NCBI GenBank assembly: GCA_947481635.1
Contig: CANKHJ010000024.1
Coordinates: 1-37,056, forward strand
DNA from: Bradyrhizobiaceae bacterium
GTDB lineage: Bacteria > Pseudomonadota > Alphaproteobacteria > Rhizobiales > Xanthobacteraceae
Direction of reading: 5' to 3'
DNA length: 37,056 nt
A program made the position numbers and the translations under genes. The stretch's first letter is position 1; the number at the start of each line of letters is the position of its first letter. Shown in pieces: positions 8,272 to 16,111 of the stretch. The notes below the pieces were generated by a model. The model saw only the letters and a list, made by a program, of their open reading frames with translations, was not told the DNA's origin and searched no databases.

Positions 8272-8288
8272 CGCGCGGTGATCGCGCG
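8272..8288 (-). terminator. Weak GC hairpin after the Bug receptor gene
   Basis: CGCGCG-GTGAT-CGCGCG forms a perfect six-base stem with a five-base loop, 14 bases past the stop of the receptor gene. There is no U-tract after it on the minus strand, so it is at best a partial or Rho-assisted terminator, or an mRNA-stabilising stem. Confidence 0.25.
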
Positions 8289-8302
8289 CCGCTGCCGTGC
8301 GT

Positions 8303-9280
8303 TTATTCGACCGTGATATTTCCGGTCCGGATGACCGGGGTCCAGCGTTCGGTGCTGTTGCGGATTTTGGTCTGCATCTCGTCCGACGTGGTGCCGCGCG
8401 GCTCAATGTCCATCGCGGCAATCCGCCCGTTCACGGCGGGTGTCCGGAAGGCCTGCGCAATCGCGTCCGAAATCTTTTTGATGACATCCTTCGGCGTGCC
8501 TGGCGGCGCGGCGATGCCCATCCAGGTATCCGCCTCGAAGCCCGCCAGTGTTTCCGCAACGGTTGGGATAGCCGGAAACGGCTTGAGGCGTTCCGAACTG
8601 GCCACGGCGATCAACCTGACCTTTCCCGCCTCGATCAGTTGCTTGGATGACGGCAGCAGATCGAACATGAGATCGATCTGGCCTCCCGCCAGGGCGGTCA
8701 TCGCCGGCGCGCTGCCGCGGAACGGGACATGTGTCATCTCGATCTTGGTGCTCTGCTTCAACTGCTCCATCGCGAGATGGCCGATCTGTCCGTGCCCCTG
8801 CGACCCGTAGTTCAACTTGCCGGGATTGGCCTTTGCGTAGTCGACCAGGTCGGCCATGGTCTTGATCGGCAGGTCGGCGCGCACCATCAGGATAGCCGGA
8901 TAGTCGGCAAGGATGCTGACCGGCTCGAACTTGCCGATATCGAACGAAACCTTCGGATTGAGCACGTTCATGATGCTGTAAGTGAGCTGTGGCGCGCAGA
9001 TCAGCGTGTATCCATCGGGCGTAGCCTTGAATACGGATTCCATTCCAATCACACCGCCCGCGCCGCCGGCGCGATTTTCCACCACGACCGTCTGCCCGAG
9101 CTGGACGCGAATCTGTTCGGCGGCAAGGCGCGCCAGAATATCGGCGGTGCCGCCGGCCGGCAGCGGCACGACCAGTGTGATCTGACGGTTGGGATAATCG
9201 GCCTGGGCCTGCGCGCTATTGAGCGCTGCGACGACCATGACCGCAGCCAACCATCCGCAACGACCGGCATGACGTGACAT
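8303..9280 (-). CDS. Bug-family (TctC) periplasmic solute receptor
   Basis: A 325-residue periplasmic receptor of the tripartite tricarboxylate transporter (Bug) family. It has a signal peptide of about 26 residues (hydrophobic core LAAVMVVAALNSAQA), then the family's opening 'YPNRQITLVVPLPAGGTAD' and 'VVENRAGGAGGVIG'. The Shine-Dalgarno GGAG lies seven bases before the ATG at 9280. No TctA/TctB membrane components are in the window, so it is an orphan receptor like most Bug genes. Ligands of this family are usually carboxylates or aromatic acids. It follows the MetE-like gene after 128 bases and has a candidate promoter of its own. Confidence 0.9.
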   Translation of the reverse strand: MSRHAGRCGWLAAVMVVAALNSAQAQADYPNRQITLVVPLPAGGTADILARLAAEQIRVQLGQTVVVENRAGGAGGVIGMESVFKATPDGYTLICAPQLTYSIMNVLNPKVSFDIGKFEPVSILADYPAILMVRADLPIKTMADLVDYAKANPGKLNYGSQGHGQIGHLAMEQLKQSTKIEMTHVPFRGSAPAMTALAGGQIDLMFDLLPSSKQLIEAGKVRLIAVASSERLKPFPAIPTVAETLAGFEADTWMGIAAPPGTPKDVIKKISDAIAQAFRTPAVNGRIAAMDIEPRGTTSDEMQTKIRNSTERWTPVIRTGNITVE

Positions 9281-9335
9281 GGGGAAGCTCCATTCGTCCT
9301 GATAAGGCCGACAGTTTAAATGATGCGCGAACGCC

Positions 9336-9365
9336 AGCGTAGCGGGCGCCAGGTTTGGTTGTCAA
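9336..9365 (-). promoter_or_regulatory. Candidate sigma-70-type promoter for the Bug receptor gene
   Basis: Minus-strand TTGACA (9365-9360) is followed after 18 bases by TACGCT (9341-9336). Transcription would begin near 9328, giving a leader of about 48 bases before the ATG at 9280. The -35 is perfect, the -10 weak and the spacing slightly long. Confidence 0.4.
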
Positions 9366-9408
9366 AGCGCTTCAGTCACAGACCGGGTCGATATTTCTGA
9401 CGCCGCGA

Positions 9409-10596
9409 TCAGCGCGCCCACAATGCCCTGGTCGCGATCCGGGCCCCCTCGACCAGCGCGGCGAGCTTGGCCCAGGCCACATCCGGATGGACCTCATCGC
9501 CCGCGCCGGCAGTAGCGAAGCCGCAATCATTCGACGCGACGACGCGCTCGCGTCCGACCACCTTCGCGAAGCGGAGTATCCGCTGCGCCACCAATTCGGG
9601 ATGCTCGACCAGGGCAACGCAATGCGACACTACGCCGGGGAGCAGGATCTTGTCGTCCGGCAATTTCACGGTCTCCCAGAATTGCCATTCGTGCTCGTGG
9701 CGCGGGTTGGAGGCTTCAAACGAATAAGCCCCGGCGTTGATGGTCAGCATCAGGTCGCCGTAATGCTTGAGTTCCAGGTCGTGAACCCGCGGCGCGACAT
9801 TGGTGCTGTAGCAGGTGTGAAAGCGCACGCAGTCGGCCGGAATTCCACGCAGCGCGTAATTGATCACCTCGATCTGGCGCGCGATGAACTTGCGGCAGTC
9901 CGCGATGCTGATGTCGGGATGGCGATCGTAATGGGTCGCAAGGCGCGGATCGTCGATCTGAACCACAAAACCGGCCGCGACGATGGCCTGATATTCCTCG
10001 CGCATCGCGTCCGCCAGCGCGACGAGATAGTCCTCCTCCGACTTATAATAGTCGTTGCGATAATAGAGCGCGATGTTGTTCGGCGAGAGCGCGGTGACGA
10101 AGCCCTCGTCGCGCTGCGCGTCGGCCATCGCGGCACGCAGGTTATCGATATCGGCCTGCACCTCGGCCTGGCCGGTATAGGTGACCGGCCCGGTGCAGAC
10201 GACCGGGCCGCGGCGCTTCGGGATCGCGCGCGCGGAGGGGCGCGCCGCATACATGGCGCGCTGCTCGTCATAGACCGCCGAGAACTGAAGCTGATCGCGC
10301 GTCTTGCCGCTGACGCCGAACCGGTCCTCGCTCGGACTGAACCCGCCGAGCCGCACGCGCGTATAGGCCGCAAAGCTCGACTTGCTGTGCTCGCCATCGT
10401 CGACACTGTCGATGCCAAGATCGGCCTGCTTGCGCACCACATCCTTCACCGACGCGCGGATCTGCCGCGCCAGGCCTGCGTGGTCGTAAGCCGCGCCGGT
10501 GTCCTTGGCCTGGAGCCGGTCGAGCAGTTCCATCGCGCGCGGCAGGCTGCCCGCGTGTGAGGTTCTGATCCGGTCGCTGCTACGCTTCATCGTCAT
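9409..10596 (-). CDS. MetE-like zinc methyltransferase (cobalamin-independent methionine synthase II family)
   Basis: A 395-residue protein corresponding to the C-terminal catalytic half of MetE, lacking the N-terminal half. It opens with 'RIRTSHAGSLPR', as in this family. The zinc ligands expected from MetE are visible: H260 and C262 (RFHTCYS), E294 (YSFEAS) and C358 (NDCGFA). Proteins of this size act as thiol methyl- or alkyltransferases (epoxyalkane:CoM transferase is one relative), moving a group to or from a small thiol; the substrate here is unknown. In a degradation island a demethylation role is attractive but is inference. The ATG at 10596 is used (another at 10590); the frame extends upstream without a plausible start. 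Confidence 0.8.
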   Translation of the reverse strand: MTMKRSSDRIRTSHAGSLPRAMELLDRLQAKDTGAAYDHAGLARQIRASVKDVVRKQADLGIDSVDDGEHSKSSFAAYTRVRLGGFSPSEDRFGVSGKTRDQLQFSAVYDEQRAMYAARPSARAIPKRRGPVVCTGPVTYTGQAEVQADIDNLRAAMADAQRDEGFVTALSPNNIALYYRNDYYKSEEDYLVALADAMREEYQAIVAAGFVVQIDDPRLATHYDRHPDISIADCRKFIARQIEVINYALRGIPADCVRFHTCYSTNVAPRVHDLELKHYGDLMLTINAGAYSFEASNPRHEHEWQFWETVKLPDDKILLPGVVSHCVALVEHPELVAQRILRFAKVVGRERVVASNDCGFATAGAGDEVHPDVAWAKLAALVEGARIATRALWAR

Positions 10597-10759
10597 GATC
10601 GGCCCACTCGCTCGCGCGAAACATGATTGCTCTATTCCGGGCCCGAGCGGAACGCGCTTGCACCCTATTTCGCCTATCGAAATGCGGCCGCCTTGGAGCG
10701 ACGTGTTTAGCAGGTATCCTGCCGGCACGACGCCTGCCTCCCACAGCGGATGGACCGAG

Positions 10760-10945
10760 ATGACGAGCATCGCCTGGAAGCCGATCAGTCGCTGGATCCG
10801 AATATCCCTCGTGGCCACGGCGACGTCCGTCCTGCACCTGGCTGCCGGCGGTCCTGCCGCCGCCGAATATCCGGACCGGCCGATCCGCATGGTCGTGGCC
10901 TATGCCGCGGGAGGAACCGGGACGCGCACCATGGTCATCGCCTGA
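10760..10945 (+). pseudogene. 5' fragment of a Bug/TctC receptor gene
   Basis: The frame encodes a signal peptide (MTSIAWKPISRWIRI, then a hydrophobic core to the AAA cleavage site) and the first mature residues EYPDRPIRMVVAYAAGGTGT, the exact opening of a Bug receptor. Similarity stops at about base 10920. The frame then runs for eight codons into sequence that belongs to a minus-strand gene and ends at 10945. Some 280 residues are missing, so this is a truncated remnant. The 163 bases between it and the divergent MetE-like gene (10597-10759) would have held both promoters; I see no clear promoter there. Confidence 0.8.
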
Positions 10946-11085
10946 TCCGCGTTGATGGTCTCAAGCAGATCGGTCAGCCACGCATCCGGCAACGTCGCGA
11001 CCAGATCGATGCCCGCGCGCTTCAGACCGCCGACAATCAGCTTGGCCTTGTCCGCAGCGGATTTTGAAATCACAGCCGTCATCAT
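10900..11085 (-). pseudogene. 5' fragment of a ThDP-dependent decarboxylase alpha-subunit gene
   Basis: The first 54 or so residues match the N-terminal ThDP-binding subunit of two-subunit decarboxylases of the sulfopyruvate/phosphonopyruvate kind (GLKRAGIDLVATLPDAWLTD, then 'MTMVRVP'). Just where the conserved 'REDE' with the ThDP glutamate should follow, the sequence changes and stops at 10900. An intact paralogue lies at 25799-26314, where the equivalent point reads RLIRVCREDE. The ATG at 11085 overlaps the Mo hydroxylase stop (TGATG), so the decarboxylase was once translated together with that enzyme. The breakpoint is the same as that of the plus-strand Bug fragment. Confidence 0.75.
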
Positions 11086-14000
11086 CAGGCGCTTTCTCTG
11101 ACCGGTGCCGCTTGCGCGGCTTCGTGAGCGCGGAGAACCGCTTCCAGCGCCTGTTCCGAAAGACCCGCCGCGGCGTCGAGCTTCCAGCCGTTGCGCGGCA
11201 GCGGATGCGCCGCCCGATCCAGTTCGCGATCAAGCGCCGCGCGAAATGTGCCGATCTCGATCGGCTTGCCGTCGAGACTGCCTTCGGTCTGTTGCGCACG
11301 CCACGGCGTCGGCGCCAGTCCGCCGATCACGATCCTTGGATCATGCAGAACACCGTCGGCGGATATATTCGCGGTGATCGCGACCGACGCGATGGCGAAA
11401 TCTCCCTCCCACAGGCGCAGCTTCACGAAAGCGCCCAGCCGCGCCGTAGCACCCGCCCGAATGCGAATCGAACGCACGACCTCGTGCTCGGTCAGGACTG
11501 CTTCTCCCGGGCCGGTGTAAAAGGCGTCCATCGAGACGACGCGCTCGCCATCCGGGCCTGCGATCACGACATCCGCTCCGACCGCCGACAGCGCCGTGGC
11601 GAGATCGGACGGAGTCGTCGCCTGGCAGCGATGACCGTCGATTGCCGCATGATAGAACCGGTGATCGCCTTCGATCGCGTAACAAGGCGCGAGGCCACCA
11701 AGCCGCTTGAAGCATCCGAATCCGTTGCGGAAGAACCAGCACCGCTTGGCTTGAATCAGGTTGCCGGCGACGGTCGCCATTTCCCGGATCTGCGACGACG
11801 CGATCTTGTCGATCGCCTGTGCGATCATCGGAATGCGATGGCGTATGGCGGTGGCCAACGCGGTCAGCGTTACCGCGGCGCCGACTTCAATGACGCCATC
11901 CGCGAGCGTCTTGACGCCCTGGAATTCGGCGACCTTGGCCAGCGAGATCAGGCGTTTGGGCTCGACGAGGCCGAGACGGCGCTGCAACTGGAGATCGGTT
12001 CCTCCGCCCATCAGCTTGGCATCGGCGCCCATCGCGGACAGAACATTCGCGAGTGTCGCCGGCGTTTCGACCTTCTCCAGCGGCGCCGGTTCGACATGGC
12101 TGGCGAAGCGAAGGTTACGCGCGTGCAGGATCTTCAGCAGCCCGCGCGAATAGGCCGCGCGCACGATGGCAATCCACCAGCGCGACGGCCTGCGCCAGAT
12201 ATGATGGCTCCGGCTGCGTCCCTCGCGCCGCGCCAGCGCATTGATGATCTTGTCCGGGGTGATCGGCAGGTCGCGGATGCGCACGCCGATCGCATCATAG
12301 ACTGCATTGGAGATCACCGACGGCGGCGGATTGATGCTGCATTCGCCGATCGCCTTGGCCCCATAAGGACCGCGCGGATCGCCGCCCTCAATCAGGATCG
12401 GGCGAATGCGCGGCACATCGGCCGCGCGCGGCAACGCGTAGTGAAGATAGGCAGGATTGACCACCTTGCCCTGCTCGAAAATGATCTCCTCGCTCAAGGC
12501 CGCGCCGAGGCCCATCACCGCTCCACCAATGGCCTGGCCTTCGATGGTGATGCGGTTGAGCGCAAACCCGATGTCATGGACGGCGACATAATCGAGCACG
12601 CTGATACGGCCGGTCCGGCGGTCGACGTCGACCACGGCAGCATGCGCCGCGAAATTGTAGCTAGGCGAGACGTTGCCTTTGCCGGTCGCGCGATCGGCCT
12701 GGACCACGCTGGTTTCGACAAACGAGGTTTCGGTCGAGAGAATGCCGTCCTTGAGATCGTTGCTGAGCTGCGCGATCGTCCCGATCGGGATGCCGCGCGC
12801 GGCGCTCTTCACCATGCCGTCTTCGAGCCGCAAGTCGCCATCGCCAAGCTGCGATGCCGCGAGCCCTTTGAGCCGCTCAGCTGTGGCGACCGCGGCCTTG
12901 CGCACCGCGTGTCCGCCATAATGCGTCCCGCGCGAGCTCCAGGCGCCCATGTCGAACGGCGTCTTGTCGCTCTCCATCATCTGGACATCGACGGCTTCGA
13001 GGTCGACCCCAAGCTCCTCAGCGGCGATCAGCGCCAGAATGGTCTTCTGGCCGGTCCCGGCATCCGAGCCGCCGAACCGCACCCTGACGCGACTATCCGC
13101 GAACACATCGATGGCGGCATCGCTGCGGTTGGCGCCCGGCATGGTGAAGGATCCGCTGACATGAACGCTGGCGGAGACGCCAACGCCGCGGCCCGGCCGA
13201 CGATTGTCTTTCTCGCGCTCGCGTGTCCAGCCGATCGCGTCGCGCGCCGCCGTGAGGCACTCGACCAGCCGCGCCGAACCCAGTTCAGCGCCGACCAGCG
13301 TCATCTCGCCCGATTGATTGGCGTTGCGGATGCGCAGGTCGATCGGATCCACACCGAGCTTCTCGGCGAGGTCATCCATCAGGCATTCGACCGCGAAGCT
13401 GGTCTGGACCGTCCCATAGCCACGGAACTGCCCGCCCGGAAGCAAGGCGGTGTCGACCAGCCGGCCGCTGACCTCCAGCCCTTCCGGCCGGTACAGCATG
13501 CCGAGGCCCTTGATCCCCGCACCCATGACCGACACGCCGCTATGGTTATAAGCGCCGTTGTCGACGTCGATCTTGCCGGCGATCACGCGCAACTGCCCCG
13601 CTGAATCGGCGTGCAGTTGCATCGACATGCTGAAGGCGTGCCGCGTCTTGGTGGTCTCGAATTCCTCTTCGCGCGACAGCTTCACACAAACCGGCCGCCG
13701 CGCGAGGCGCGCCAGCAGGCCTGCAATCGCTTCATGCTCGCAGATCTTGGACTTCGATCCGAAGCCGCCGCCGACGCCGACTTCGTGGCAAATGACCTGG
13801 TCCTGCTTCAGACCCATGACATTCGCGACCTCGGACGCGACATAATACGGCGCCTGCGTCGAGGTCCAGAATTCCAGCCGCTGATCGGTCTCGCTCCATT
13901 GCGCGACCGCGATATTCGTCTCCATGCAGGCATGGGTTTGCCGTGCAAAGAAAAAATCACCCGATACCGAAACCGTGCTGTTGCGCCGTCCGGTTTCGGC

Positions 14001-14483
14001 GGAGCCCCAATCGCGCAGCACGCTGCGCGAGACGTTGTCGACGCCGGACTGGCGATCGTGCAGACGGGAGACACCGCGACCGAGCGCAGCCGCGGTCGTC
14101 AGCGGACCCGGCAATTGCTGGTACTCGACGACGATCGCACGCAACGCCGCCTGCGCCTGAAGGCGGGTCTCGGCCGCGACTGCTGCAACTTCCTGTCCGA
14201 TGAAACGGACCACGCCATCGGCGAGCGGCGGCCTATCGGGGACACCTTCGTGAAAGTATCGTGCGCCGGGCGGAAAATCCGCCGCGGTGATGACGGCATG
14301 CACGCCCGGCATGGTCCGCGCCCGGCTGGTATCGACCCGAAGGATTTTGGCATGTGAATAGGGCGAGCGGAGGATCACCCCTTCAAGCAGCCCATCCAGT
14401 TTCACGTCGGCGGTATATTGAAAGCTGCCATTGGTCCGCGCCTCCCAGTCGATCACGCGGGTGCGGGCGCCGAGATATTTCAT
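11085..14483 (-). CDS. Molybdenum hydroxylase, fused Mo-binding and FAD/[4Fe-4S] subunits (HcrA-HcrB/PaoC-PaoB-like)
   Basis: A single 1132-residue frame joins two proteins usually encoded separately. Residues 1 to about 765 are the molybdopterin-cytosine-dinucleotide subunit of the xanthine oxidase family: GVGGGFGSK near 239, GGQFRGYGT near 350, and the catalytic glutamate in GAKAIGE near 710. Residues from about 800 to the end are the FAD subunit, with the flavin motif LMGGGTDLQ near 825. It also has a four-cysteine insert C915-x8-C924-x9-C934-x18-C953, as in the [4Fe-4S]-bearing FAD subunits of 4-hydroxybenzoyl-CoA reductase and PaoABC. It would hydroxylate or reductively dehydroxylate an aromatic or aldehyde substrate in the cytoplasm. 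It overlaps the [2Fe-2S] subunit gene by ATGA and the truncated ThDP gene by TGATG. Confidence 0.88.
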   Translation of the reverse strand: MKYLGARTRVIDWEARTNGSFQYTADVKLDGLLEGVILRSPYSHAKILRVDTSRARTMPGVHAVITAADFPPGARYFHEGVPDRPPLADGVVRFIGQEVAAVAAETRLQAQAALRAIVVEYQQLPGPLTTAAALGRGVSRLHDRQSGVDNVSRSVLRDWGSAETGRRNSTVSVSGDFFFARQTHACMETNIAVAQWSETDQRLEFWTSTQAPYYVASEVANVMGLKQDQVICHEVGVGGGFGSKSKICEHEAIAGLLARLARRPVCVKLSREEEFETTKTRHAFSMSMQLHADSAGQLRVIAGKIDVDNGAYNHSGVSVMGAGIKGLGMLYRPEGLEVSGRLVDTALLPGGQFRGYGTVQTSFAVECLMDDLAEKLGVDPIDLRIRNANQSGEMTLVGAELGSARLVECLTAARDAIGWTREREKDNRRPGRGVGVSASVHVSGSFTMPGANRSDAAIDVFADSRVRVRFGGSDAGTGQKTILALIAAEELGVDLEAVDVQMMESDKTPFDMGAWSSRGTHYGGHAVRKAAVATAERLKGLAASQLGDGDLRLEDGMVKSAARGIPIGTIAQLSNDLKDGILSTETSFVETSVVQADRATGKGNVSPSYNFAAHAAVVDVDRRTGRISVLDYVAVHDIGFALNRITIEGQAIGGAVMGLGAALSEEIIFEQGKVVNPAYLHYALPRAADVPRIRPILIEGGDPRGPYGAKAIGECSINPPPSVISNAVYDAIGVRIRDLPITPDKIINALARREGRSRSHHIWRRPSRWWIAIVRAAYSRGLLKILHARNLRFASHVEPAPLEKVETPATLANVLSAMGADAKLMGGGTDLQLQRRLGLVEPKRLISLAKVAEFQGVKTLADGVIEVGAAVTLTALATAIRHRIPMIAQAIDKIASSQIREMATVAGNLIQAKRCWFFRNGFGCFKRLGGLAPCYAIEGDHRFYHAAIDGHRCQATTPSDLATALSAVGADVVIAGPDGERVVSMDAFYTGPGEAVLTEHEVVRSIRIRAGATARLGAFVKLRLWEGDFAIASVAITANISADGVLHDPRIVIGGLAPTPWRAQQTEGSLDGKPIEIGTFRAALDRELDRAAHPLPRNGWKLDAAAGLSEQALEAVLRAHEAAQAAPVRESA

Positions 14484-14971
14484 GGCCGGTCCGCCGCGCT
14501 GGATCGCCGCGCTTGCGCCGTGAGCAGGATCGCGTCGACGATGCCGGTATAGCCGGTGCAGCGGCAGATATTTCCCGACATCCGGTGACGCACGAAAGCT
14601 TCCCGCTCGTCAGGATTGTCAGGCCATTCCTCACGGATCAACGCGGCGGCCCGGACCAGTTGACCCGATGTGCAGAAGCCGCATTGAAACGCGCCATTGT
14701 CGGCAAAGGCGCGGCGCAGATCGGCGAATTCGTCAGCAAGTCCCTCGATCGTCGTCACCGCGCCGGACACGGTCTCGGCCATCACCAGGCAGGACGCGAC
14801 CGGCCGGCCGTCGATCAACACGGTGCAGGCGCCACATTCGCCGCGGCCACACGCTTCCTTTGAACCGACCAGACCGAGATTTTCACGCAGGACATCGAGC
14901 AGACGGGAACCCGGAGCGACCTCGACTCCGGTGGCCTTGCCATTGACGTTTAACCGCAGACTCTCCTGCAT
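14480..14971 (-). CDS. Molybdenum hydroxylase [2Fe-2S] small subunit (CoxS/HcrC-like)
   Basis: A 163-residue iron-sulfur subunit with both expected clusters. The plant-type [2Fe-2S] ligands are Cys41, Cys46, Cys49 and Cys61 (ACGRGECGACT). The C-terminal helical-domain cluster is Cys97, Cys100, Cys136 and Cys138 (QCGFCTSG and NICRCTGY). It carries electrons between the Mo site and FAD of the enzyme encoded next, whose ATG overlaps this stop by four bases. The ATG at 14971 is preferred over an upstream TTG at 14980; the GGAG ahead of them is poorly placed for either. Confidence 0.93.
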   Translation of the reverse strand: MQESLRLNVNGKATGVEVAPGSRLLDVLRENLGLVGSKEACGRGECGACTVLIDGRPVASCLVMAETVSGAVTTIEGLADEFADLRRAFADNGAFQCGFCTSGQLVRAAALIREEWPDNPDEREAFVRHRMSGNICRCTGYTGIVDAILLTAQARRSSAADRP

Positions 14972-15010
14972 GATCGTCAATTGCTCCGCGTTGCAGGTGT
15001 CACCACCGCG

Positions 15011-16096
15011 TCATGCACCACTGGACAGCGATTCCGACGCCAATAGCGACGCGATGATCCGGCGCGCCCGCAACGCTACTGCGTCTCCGGCAATCATGAG
15101 TTGCGGAAGATCCTCTTCGTCGGAATCGACGTTACGTTGAACCATCTCGACGATCTCAACGTCCTCAAGGAAGGTCTTGGTCATCTCCGACTTCAAGAGA
15201 TCGGACATGCCGGCATCGCCGAGACTGAAATTTCGCGCCGTGTGCCAGAAGTAGAAGCAGCTATTCCCCTCCCCCGGCGTCACGGTCCCGTTCGAAAACA
15301 GGCTGATGCCCTTGCTCCGATCACCGGCCGGCGCACCGGTGCCGATCGGCGCGCTTCCGACATCGATCAGGACCGTGCTCGGCTTGACGTATTTCACCAT
15401 GAACCATCGATCGACATTGGTGGTGAAGCCGCCGGCTTTGGCGTGGACCGGCGACGGCGGCGTGTCCAACGTCCAGCGCGAGAATGCGACCCAATCGTCG
15501 CCGCCTTCTATATCGATCGGCGCGCCGACCATCTTCGGCGTGCCGATGCTGTTGCGATGGACAAACGGAAGATGCGTGTCGTCGAGCAGGTTGTCGATAG
15601 CGGTCAGATAATTGCACTTCAGATGGAAATAGCCCTTCACAGCCGTAAGGCTCGGGTCATTCAGCCAGTGCGTATCGGGAATTTCGGCGGGATCGGCTGA
15701 CGCCGGATCGCCCATCCAGATCCAGATGTGGCCGTGCCGGTCGACCACCGGAAAGCTCTGCACGATGGCGTTGGGTGGAACCTTGTCCTGGCATGGAATG
15801 CTGATGCAGACGCCATCGGGCCCGAACTTCATGCCGTGGAACGGACATTCAATCGCGTCACCCACCACCGCTCCCTGCGACAAGGGCGCCTTGCGGTGGA
15901 TGCAACGGTCGATCAGCGCCACCGGGTCGCCGCCCTCGGTGCGATACAGCACCACCTGGCGATCGAGCAGCGTTCGCGCGAGCGGCTTGCGGGTCACCTC
16001 ATCCGAGAATGCGGCCGCGTACCACTGATTCAGCGGATAGGGCGCGCCTCCCGCGCGCGACCTGGAATTGGAACCGGCAGCAGAACTACCATTCAT
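15011..16096 (-). CDS. Rieske non-haem iron oxygenase, VanA-like, second copy
   Basis: A 361-residue terminal oxygenase. The Rieske ligands are Cys65-His67 (CIHR) and Cys84-His87 (CPFH). The iron site is DNLLDDTHLPFVH with N169, D172, H175 and H180. The opening 'YPLNQWYAAAF' again marks the vanillate demethylase group, but it is clearly diverged from the copy at 5492-6565. A strong GGAGGA lies before the ATG at 16096. It has no reductase of its own in this operon and may borrow the one at 4492-5472. It sits between formamidase and the Mo hydroxylase, so a stepwise oxidation of one substrate is plausible. Confidence 0.9.
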   Translation of the reverse strand: MNGSSAAGSNSRSRAGGAPYPLNQWYAAAFSDEVTRKPLARTLLDRQVVLYRTEGGDPVALIDRCIHRKAPLSQGAVVGDAIECPFHGMKFGPDGVCISIPCQDKVPPNAIVQSFPVVDRHGHIWIWMGDPASADPAEIPDTHWLNDPSLTAVKGYFHLKCNYLTAIDNLLDDTHLPFVHRNSIGTPKMVGAPIDIEGGDDWVAFSRWTLDTPPSPVHAKAGGFTTNVDRWFMVKYVKPSTVLIDVGSAPIGTGAPAGDRSKGISLFSNGTVTPGEGNSCFYFWHTARNFSLGDAGMSDLLKSEMTKTFLEDVEIVEMVQRNVDSDEEDLPQLMIAGDAVALRARRIIASLLASESLSSGA

Positions 16097-16111
16097 GGCG
16101 TTCCTCCAACT

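Noticed and set aside
11064-13604. Long plus-strand open frame of 846 codons
   Set aside because: It lies antisense to the Mo hydroxylase, is rich in Arg, Asp and His as expected from a GC-rich shadow frame, and matches no family.
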